NCBI GenBank assembly: GCA_963662155.1
Contig: OY759265.1
Location: 10,551,693 to 10,615,692 of the forward strand
Source of the DNA: Lamellibrachia columna
Lineage: Eukaryota > Annelida > Polychaeta > Sabellida > Siboglinidae
Direction: 5' to 3'
DNA length: 64,000 nt
This document shows, in pieces, positions 55,891-64,000 of the stretch. The position numbers and the translations under genes are program-made. Within the stretch, counting starts at the first letter, position 1, and each line of letters starts with the position of its first letter. Under the pieces are notes generated by a model, which made no database searches, had not been told where the DNA came from, and was given only the letters and a program-made list of their open reading frames with translations.

Positions 55891-56339
55891 ACTAACATCT
55901 CCTTCCAGGAGAAGTATTATGGCTAATTTACAGGTTGGCCTAGAGCAAGGGATTGGAAGTAACTTGCGATTAAAACAAAGATATGGCAAACAATGTCAAA
56001 AGGAAAGCGAATTATGTACTCTCATGCGTTGGCAATATATATTGGCATAACAACAAAAGTGTTAGAAGTAAGTCGCTTGCACAGGGCACTAACAAAAGGA
56101 ATTACACAGTTGGAATATCCGTTACATTATCTTAACAATGATGTACAATTAATTTAAAGAGGTCAATATTACAAAATAATGTAAATATTTAGATTATAAA
56201 AGTGAAGGTTTAACATCCAAGGTGAAAATAAACCGTTCACTTTCCGCTAAGTATCCTAGCTTAGCCATCGACTTATGCTGAAAACGTAATATACATTTAT
56301 TATTATTATTATATTTTATTGGGGAATGGCTTAGACATC

Positions 56340-56540
56340 GCCAAAATCTACGGATGGTATCTACGAATTGTATAACCGCTAGCAGCGTGAATATGTTTAA
56401 AAACAAGTTGGACACATATCTCAGGAGGGCGGGTTACACGTAGACGAACACTGATGGACTCTCGATAAGCCAACGGCTTCCTTGTCCACTTGCTACCTGG
56501 GCCTTTGGCTTGGATGGCAAATCTTGTTAAATCGTGTTAA
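56340..56540 (+). mobile_element. CR1-like LINE 3' end, copy 3
   Basis: Shares the C-terminal frame (ITASSVNMFKNKLDT) and 3' UTR (CTCGATAAGCCAACGGCTTC, GGCTTGGATGGCAAATC) with 6720-6905. Confidence 0.82.
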
Positions 56541-57029
56541 AGTTACAAATTCAGAAACATATATAATTAAAACTATATAAGTGGTCTCAAATTCCCATAG
56601 CCTAGCTTAACAGAAAAGTCAGAAACAAACCATATAGGCACCACTAGAGATGCAAAATAGTGGAGCGAAGACGTTATAGAAAAAAAAATAAAAATAAATG
56701 ACAGATATTAGAATTGTCACCCCAGGGCGACTCTGTGTATACTAAGCGCCTTGGGGAAAAGCCTGTTAAGACAATAATTTATAGGGCACTAGCCCTAGGT
56801 GCAACAATATTGTTGTCAACGAGAGAGACATTTTAATACACACTCACAGATACATGGTAGCAGAAGAGTTCTGATTCCCCAACGATGGCCCCTTGGTACA
56901 CTGCCCTGTTGACGTGTTAGCATCTTAAGTAGGAGGTAAAGCATCATTCTCCTACCATTCCCTTTCTGGTTGAGTTATCATCCATACTGCTGCTGGTCCG
57001 GTCTGGGTAGAAGGATTATGCATTGTGAA

Positions 57030-57386
57030 TGTTTTGGATCGCTACCCCATGAAACATGTCGGATGGAGAACATATAAACATAACAACTTAATCATCGTAA
57101 AAGTGTCATTACTTGCTATGTTTTGGATCGCTACCCCATGAAACATGTCGGATGGAGAACATATAAACATAACAACTTAATCATCGTAAAAGTGTCATTA
57201 CTTGCTATGTTTTGGATCGCTACCCCATGAAACATGTTGGATGGAGAACATATAAACATAACAACTTAATCTTCGTAAAAGTGTCATTACTTGCTATGTT
57301 TTGGATCGCTACCCCATGAAACATGTCGGATGGAGAACATATAAACATAACAACTTAATCGTCGTAAAAGTGTCATTACTTGCTAT
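57030..57386. repeat. 89-bp tandem repeat, four copies
   Basis: Units start at 57030, 57119, 57208 and 57297 (GTTTTGGATCGCTACCCCAT) and differ at a few bases only. Confidence 0.94.
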
Positions 57387-59000
57387 GTGCATAAATGGAT
57401 TTCTGTGCATGGATATTCATCACACTCTTCATTATATGTGGTGTTTGTGCAATTATCAATTAAAGGTTGTCTGACTGCTTATATATTTGGTACTCTAATC
57501 AAAGTATGTGTGTAAGATATTCACGCTTTGCATATCGGGCACCAAACTTCCGGGTAGTCATCTACAAACCCACTGTCGGGTCGTCACAGTTAGTTTTTAA
57601 CGAAATTTACCCCACTATCACCCTTTCTACTAACAATTGAATTGCCCTTTGTAGTTATTGCTTTTATTGCGTACATTTGCCATCACGCTATGCGAAAAAA
57701 AATACATACAATTGTTGTCAACGTCATGAGTCTTTTCTTTGATTGTCCAAAGTTACGTAATGCAAAGCCAAGGCGTCGCTAAACGATTCTATAACTGGCA
57801 ATATTACGTCGCAATTTCGAGAGTTGGAAAGAAACCAGCACGTTATTGACAGGCAGCACCTCTACGAAGTAATCCCGTCTGCATGATTTGTTTAGTTTAA
57901 GACAATAATATTTCGTGTCCGACCGACATTGATTGAAATTATTACCCGGGCTTGACCCCTCTCATTAGTACGCTTTGTACGAATACATAAATGTCGCCAA
58001 TTGTGAACTGCCTCTTATGTATGCATAATAGTTTGGTTTGAGTCTACCCATAGTAGGCTGCATTGTGTCATATTTCGTTAACTTTTCTGCATGTGCTTAG
58101 TTAATCACGACGTATGGACATCTGTATAAACATGCTATTTGTATCAGTTGAGTATGAAATAAAGATATTGATTTGAAATGAACACCAATGTCCGTTTCTC
58201 TCACGTATTTACAGCAATAGTTAAAAACAACAATCTTCAATAATTCAATAAAATAGTGTTACGTATACCCGCATCTTACAAAAACAAGTTATTATTGATT
58301 TCGTTTATATCATCCCTCGTGTTTCGTACAAGATACTGATAATTTCTACCGAAAATAATCATTATTTATCAGTCATGATCTTCATCATTCGAGTAAGGCG
58401 GGACATAAGCGCCTGGTTGTGGGACATCGTATGTTGGAAAGAATATTTTGTGTGTGCTTATATCGTCTGTGTTCTGAATAATCTAGTTCATTATCTTAGG
58501 TACATTCCGTGTGTTGGTGTTAACGTCTGTGAAAGAAAGTTGTATCCATTTTAGTTTTGGTTGTTTGTGCAGCATTCTGTATGCATCTTATAAATTCGTG
58601 GTCACCATGTAGGGTAAAATAAATTCCCTTACCTCTGTCACGTGACCATCCGATTTAAATAATCTGTACTTACAGATAGAACGATTTAAACAATAAACTT
58701 AGTGCAAGCTACTAAGCGCTTCGATCAAACCAAACATGTGTTCAACGAACATATTCAGTGTGTACATAATATAAAGAACAGTAGGCATTAACTGGGACGG
58801 ATCTGGGCCTCAGATCTCACCGATGCAATATTTCTTATGATACTATACAGAAAACAACATGTCACGATACAGTTGCACCGGTTGCATCTGGTTTGGATCC
58901 GGGCCTCCAAAATACAGTCCTGCTGTTAGTTTGTGTACACAACAAATTGTACGCTTGCGCGCGCATAACATGCATTAACTGGCCTATTAAAAAAATTAAA
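57387..59000. other. No recognisable feature
   Basis: Non-coding by eye on both strands. I see no repeat beyond low-copy AT-rich sequence. Confidence 0.4.
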
Positions 59001-59004
59001 TGTA

Positions 59005-59200
59005 CATCCCCCTATATAGGCAAGGTTTGCATTGCCCCTATCGGCCAGGTTTGATCGCCCCTGTAGGCAAGATTTGCATCGCCCCAATAGGCAATGTTGG
59101 CAGGTCCCCATAGGGACGGTTTGCATCGCAAGGTTTGCAGCTCCCATATAGGCAGTATTTGCATCGGCCATATAGACAAGGTTTACAACATCATATAGGC
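59005..59200. repeat. Degenerate TATAGGCAAGGTTTGCA minisatellite, left part
   Basis: About seven diverged 24-30-bp units (GCAAGGTTTGCATCGCCCC variants). The same family resumes at 60375-60575 on the other side of a LINE fragment. Confidence 0.8.
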
Positions 59201-59329
59201 AAAAGTTTGCTTGCTCTCGTTTTTTATGCAACATGCTATTTTTTGCTCATAGCTTCTTTTAGATTGTCTAATTTCAGTCGTAGCTGCATTAAGTGCCAGT
59301 TTATAATTTGTGTAGCCTTCATTCTTTCT

Positions 59330-60110
59330 GGCACGCCTATAAATCGTCCACATAGTACACTGTTTTTCTAATAGCTTCTTTTGAGTGTTTCTTACTATAC
59401 CGCTTTCCTTGTTTTTTCAATATAACATATTGATCAATTATACTCTCAATTTCATATTGTAGAATGTTCCAACACTCAGTTGCGGCATTAATCCTCTGCA
59501 CGTTATTCCAATCTAGCTTTACTAAGTATTTTCTCATATCGTTATATTTACCTTTGTGGAAGTTTCTCCAGTATGTATTTTATTTTTACTTTCTGATTTT
59601 ACTTTGATGTCAACCTATATTTGATTATGATCACTGTTACCCAATGGTTCTTGTATTTTGACATTATACACTAATTCATGTTGTGAAGACAAAACTGTAC
59701 CTACTACATTTTCTCCACTGGTTGGTTCTAGCACGTGTTGAATAAGGAAACTATCTTGAATTAAAAATAACTTTTGGTCCTCACAACCTGTACTCTCGCT
59801 ATAGATTTCCATCGTATATGTCAGTGGTTAAAATCTCTCATTATGATACATTCCCCTTTACTCACTTTCTTTATAGCGTCTTGTATGTTTGTGTTACCCT
59901 TTTCGTTAATGTTGAATTTCGTGTAACTATATTGCACCAAACAGTTTCGTCGCAATCTGCTTCCCTTTCTAATTTTATTTCTTAAATCTGAATATATTCT
60001 TTAATATATAAAATAACTTCCCTCCCCATTTTGTTACTGGTTTGTGTATACTAGTGGCCTCTTGCCCTGTTTAAGGCATCTCTTTGTAACCCCTGTGCTT
60101 CTAGTTTAAA
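59330..60110 (-). mobile_element. CR1/L2-type LINE endonuclease and linker fragment
   Basis: The minus strand reads weak endonuclease similarity from about 60100 (broken by stops), LVYNVKIQEPLGNSDHNQI at about 59680-59615 (conserved SDH of APE endonucleases), then KLDWNNV and ATECWNILQYEIESIID (59537-59337). Several stops and frame changes show decay. Confidence 0.75.
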
Positions 60111-60374
60111 CGATGTTTGCTATCAAAAATATTTATTATGCTACCCTTGTCACTGTCGACTGCTTCTCAGAGTTCATCCGCAAACACTGCTGCACCCTTT
60201 CCACTTATATGAAGCCCATCCCTTATATACATATCAGCTCTCCCAACAAAACATCCCCACGAATCCACAAATCCAACTTCGTCTTCCCTAGGTAGCTGTT
60301 GAACTACTGTGTTAATTGCCATCCTCCGGCAATTTCAATATCCCTGATCCCTGATTCTCATTACTGGTAGTATC

Positions 60375-60575
60375 CCTGCAAGGTTTGCAGCTCCCCTACA
60401 GGCAAGGTTTATAGCTCCCCAATTGGCAAGTTTTGCACATTCCTATATGCATCGCCCATATGGGCAAGGTTTGCAGCTCCTCTATCGGCAAGGTTTGCGT
60501 CACCTCATAGGCAAGTTTTGCTTCGCCCTATAGGCAAAAATTGCATCGCCATTATAGGGAAGGTTTGCAGATAAT
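60375..60575. repeat. Degenerate TATAGGCAAGGTTTGCA minisatellite, right part
   Basis: About eight units of the family at 59005-59200. Confidence 0.8.
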
Positions 60576-60599
60576 AACAACAACATAAACCCATTAATG

Positions 60600-61050
60600 T
60601 TACAAATACTCACTGTGACTGTGGGGATATGACCGATGTCAAAAATGTATTTTCTGCCTAATCAGCGATTACTGAGTTCTCCAATATGATTGAGGAATAT
60701 AAACTGCTTCAATGGAAATATGACAGTGATGTATCTTACATTTTCAAGCTGCACAAAGACAGTGATACAACGGAAGGAACAAGTGGTCTTAATTTGAAAT
60801 TGTTTCTAGAAAGTGCTCGTACAAACGTTAGATAAAAAGCTTTTCACCGGAAGTAGTTATAAATGCCCCAAGTGTCAACTCGTTTAAAAACCGTCTAGAT
60901 AGACATTGGAGTACTGATGAATTTCTCCACAACTACAAAGCCGCCGTGCCAGGAAGCCGTAGAGCATTCCAATGGAAAGTTGAAGATGTGACCACCGAGG
61001 CCACCGCCTACGGTCAGGAAGAACCTAAGTAAACCTAAGTAAGTAAGCTA
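60600..61050 (+). mobile_element. LINE C-terminal fragment with TAAG-type tail
   Basis: Plus-strand frame with APSVNSFKNRLDRHWSTDEF, a typical end of CR1-type ORF2, terminates at about 61031 and is followed by CCTAAGTAAGTAAG, a short tetranucleotide tail. Confidence 0.75.
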
Positions 61051-61057
61051 GCTAGTC

Positions 61058-61420
61058 AAGTCAAGTCATTGTCATGCATATGACCTCAAGTCTCAAATCG
61101 ATGACCTACAAGCCAAGTCAAGTCTCGATTCATCTCTATGAATTCAAAGTCGTGTCCTAAATCACCAAGCCATTATTTGTGTGGTTTGCCAGCGGTAATT
61201 TTTGTGGGAAATTTACGCGGATGCTGCACAACCACAACATTAACCAATTATAATAGGCCTAAGTATTGAATAATTATTGTATTCAGTGCGGCAACAAGAC
61301 AGTATTGTTTTGCATATGTTTCACAAACACGTCACAAACTGGCAAGTCCAAGTTAAGTCTCGAGTTATTGTTCTGAATTCCAAGTCAAATCGCAAGTCAT
61401 AAACATGAAGAGTCGACACT
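61058..61420. repeat. CAAGTCAAGTC-rich element, possible hAT MITE
   Basis: CAAGTC/GACTTG motifs cluster at both ends (61058-61165 and 61330-61405), the subterminal layout of hAT-type MITEs. Exact ends and target duplication were not found. Confidence 0.45.
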
Positions 61421-62469
61421 AACAACATACTTTGATATCAATGAGACCGTGGCTCTGTGTCTCTGACTACTGCTATAGTCACAACATTGGATAATTACCT
61501 TTACAGTGGCTTTCGGGAGTAATGCAACGAAGAACACGCGCATTTAGACTATGCTAATCATACATGAGACATGATAAGCAGCTTAAAGATATCCAGTTAG
61601 GTGTTATTCCATAAGATACTGTTTACATGCATGATACATCTTATGCTGACTGGATTATACGGGGATTAATTTATTACAAGCAGGTTAAAATACTATACAA
61701 ATTGTATAGGGGAAAAATAATATCTCACACCGGCTGGTTTTACCGCGCACACGTGTTTGCATTCTTATGTATTTTATTTACTGCAACGTTAATACACTAA
61801 AGTATACCAACAAACCATTTCTATATTTGCCCATGCAAGGGTTGTATGCAGCAAGACAAATTAAGGTTGCTTGGTTCAAATGACATATAAAACTGGATGA
61901 TGTTCACACATGTCTTGGCTACGCAATGTGTGCATGGTGTAGATAACTAACAACGATAATCGGATCACTGGTTTCCTGAATCTGCACTAGGTAGGGAGAC
62001 CGGGACTAGTTGCATACAGGGTGGCGCTGTTACCGAGTCGTTTGACGAAAACATAACGCACATATGGATTCACCATCGAAAGTAATTGGATGGAAGTCCA
62101 CCAGCGGACACACTGTCGTAAAATCGGTGTCATTAGCGTACACCCCTTCAATGCAGTGTAGCATGTCTGCTATTTTTTTTATCAGAATACTATTTATTGT
62201 TTTTTATTTATTGGTTAAACCTTTCAAACACGAATGAATGCATCGGCTTTGGTTCAAGTTGACCAATATTATGTAATATGTTTGCTGAAGCATGCCAGTG
62301 TCCGTATCTACGGCGTGGACGGCGTCGGTTTGTTTATCTTGGAGAACGATTCACATTACGTATACAAGGAAAGGAGTATTACCCTATTTAGGGGTGTTTT
62401 ATGTTATTTCCACTAATATTTATATGGTGGTTGGTGAACTAGTGTCATGTGTTATCTCAGAAACAAATA
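61421..62469. other. No recognisable feature
   Basis: No coding signal, RNA gene or clear repeat seen. A frame at 62234-62416 carries no recognised motif. Confidence 0.4.
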
Positions 62470-63520
62470 TAAAAAAGAGTCCGAATACACGTGTGAAGCA
62501 TATATGCCTGCACAATGGCACTTATGTCAAATCATATGAAATGTTTAATTTCACATATTCGTGTGAAACAATAAACAGGAAAGTCAACTGTGGTCTGAAC
62601 CCAAACAGGGAAGCTTATGTTTGAGTAAGTAGAAAGTAGAAAGTCTAAACAATGCCTTGTCCGTAATTTTAGCTGAAAACCAGTCACATAATTTAACTAT
62701 AGGTCGATTTTGACACTTGATTAATCATAGATTATATACACTAGATTTTGAGAGGATTACGAACCATTGAAACCTGCTTAGTTTCTCTTTAAATAAACCA
62801 ATGAGTTTATTTTCAAACTAATATTCATATAATTGCTTGATTTTTAACCAAACATGGCATAACTTTGTCAGACAATTGCCAAATTGTCATATTTGACAGG
62901 ATTTCGGTTAAATTCCAGTGTGTCAGACTTGTCAAATGTTATTGTTTATGTGACTGCTTTCATGCTTCTACTTAATACGAAACAAGGCGAACAACTTGAT
63001 TTGGATACGCCGCCATCAATGTGTATCACATTACCAGAGATACCCGTTGCGGCCAGGTTTGAAAATGCTGATCTACACAATGCTTCCAGTGGCTGTGACA
63101 CAACTAAAACACAACTATTCTATCCAAATTTGTTAAACACTGTTACCAATGACTGTTCTAGTGAAAAATAACTACATGCACCCTCACATCCTACCCCCTA
63201 ATTTTGACCAAATTTCCATTTTGGCATCCGATCTGTACCATGCTATTCGTGATTGCTACTGTTGTCTGCTTTGTCTAAGCAAACTGTTCACTTTTACTTT
63301 TCCTATTTATCTGTGGCTTGTCGCAAGCCTTTTCATGCTATTTTAATATATAAAAAATGAAAGAATGGTGTTGATTAACAATTAAATATCAGATTAATCA
63401 CCAAATTGCGCAAATATCATCTCGTGCACATGAAACGTTACAGTACAAAACAAAAATTTACATTTATGTGAATTTTTTTTTATATTTAGTAGATAAGGAC
63501 ACCTCCTAAACGAGCATGTT
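62470..63520 (+). repeat. Dispersed element, copy 2 (inverse of 33350-34780)
   Basis: Matches the PGRP-intron element in reverse complement, including the short conserved frame (AARFENADL, SSGCDTTK; about 63045-63300). Indels and frame changes separate the two copies. Confidence 0.75.
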
Positions 63521-63524
63521 AAAC

Positions 63525-63525
<1 letters not shown>

Positions 63526-63607
<82 letters not shown>
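63526..63607. repeat. (AT)n microsatellite
   Basis: Uninterrupted AT run of about 80 bases directly after the dispersed element. Confidence 0.95.
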
Positions 63608-63611
<4 letters not shown>

Positions 63612-63726
63612 TGTGTGGTACAACTGAAAAGTGTCGCCATCTAGTGTTAGACAGTTGACCCCACTTTTCGATTCATCTACACTAAAACGTCACCAAACGA
63701 CACCACTCGTGTTAAACAACTACCTT

Positions 63727-64000
<274 letters not shown>

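Overview
This is a eukaryotic nuclear window, AT-rich and intron-rich, with roughly one gene per 10-15 kb. GT-AG introns, a signal-peptide exon ending in a perfect GTAAGT donor, PGRP and pancreatic-lipase-family genes, many CR1/L2-like LINE fragments and very many minisatellites point to a marine invertebrate bilaterian. Arrays that start at exon/intron boundaries recall what has been reported for amphioxus genes, but a mollusc or annelid is equally possible. I cannot decide from sequence alone.

Four multi-exon genes could be assembled by following reading phase across splice sites. (1) 1948-10317 (+): a DIPK2-family divergent secretory-pathway kinase, 6 exons, 478 codons. (2) 18639-27553 (-): endonuclease V (ENDOV), 8 exons, 290 codons, all three catalytic acidic residues present. 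(3) 32730-37773 (+): a secreted peptidoglycan recognition protein with thrombospondin-1-like and EGF-like Cys-rich exons ahead of an amidase-type PGRP domain; one internal junction is unresolved. (4) 38942-50408 (-): a pancreatic-lipase-family enzyme of 327 residues, 7 exons, with a complete Ser-Asp-His triad, a short lid and no PLAT domain, so phospholipase A1-like.

Between and inside these genes lie decayed mobile elements: a CR1-like LINE (5.4-6.9 kb), a Ty3/Gypsy pol remnant joined to an L2-like LINE (11.4-15.5 kb), a complete 399-bp hAT-type MITE with 8-bp target duplication (26.4 kb), a PHD-type LINE ORF1 remnant (29.4 kb), a Harbinger fragment (45.7 kb), a GC-rich broken coding island (46.1-48.1 kb), and several LINE fragments from 51.8 to 61 kb. 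The last 13 kb contains no gene that I can recognise.

The most striking theme is tandem arrays seeded from functional sequence. About 47 copies of the ENDOV exon-4 end with its 5' splice site make a 1.5-kb intronic array. Eight copies of the DIPK2 stop-codon region follow that gene. About 45 copies of a LINE endonuclease segment make a 1.85-kb array. Shorter arrays sit beside lipase exons 1 and 3. A 139-bp essentially perfect palindrome lies in a PGRP intron.
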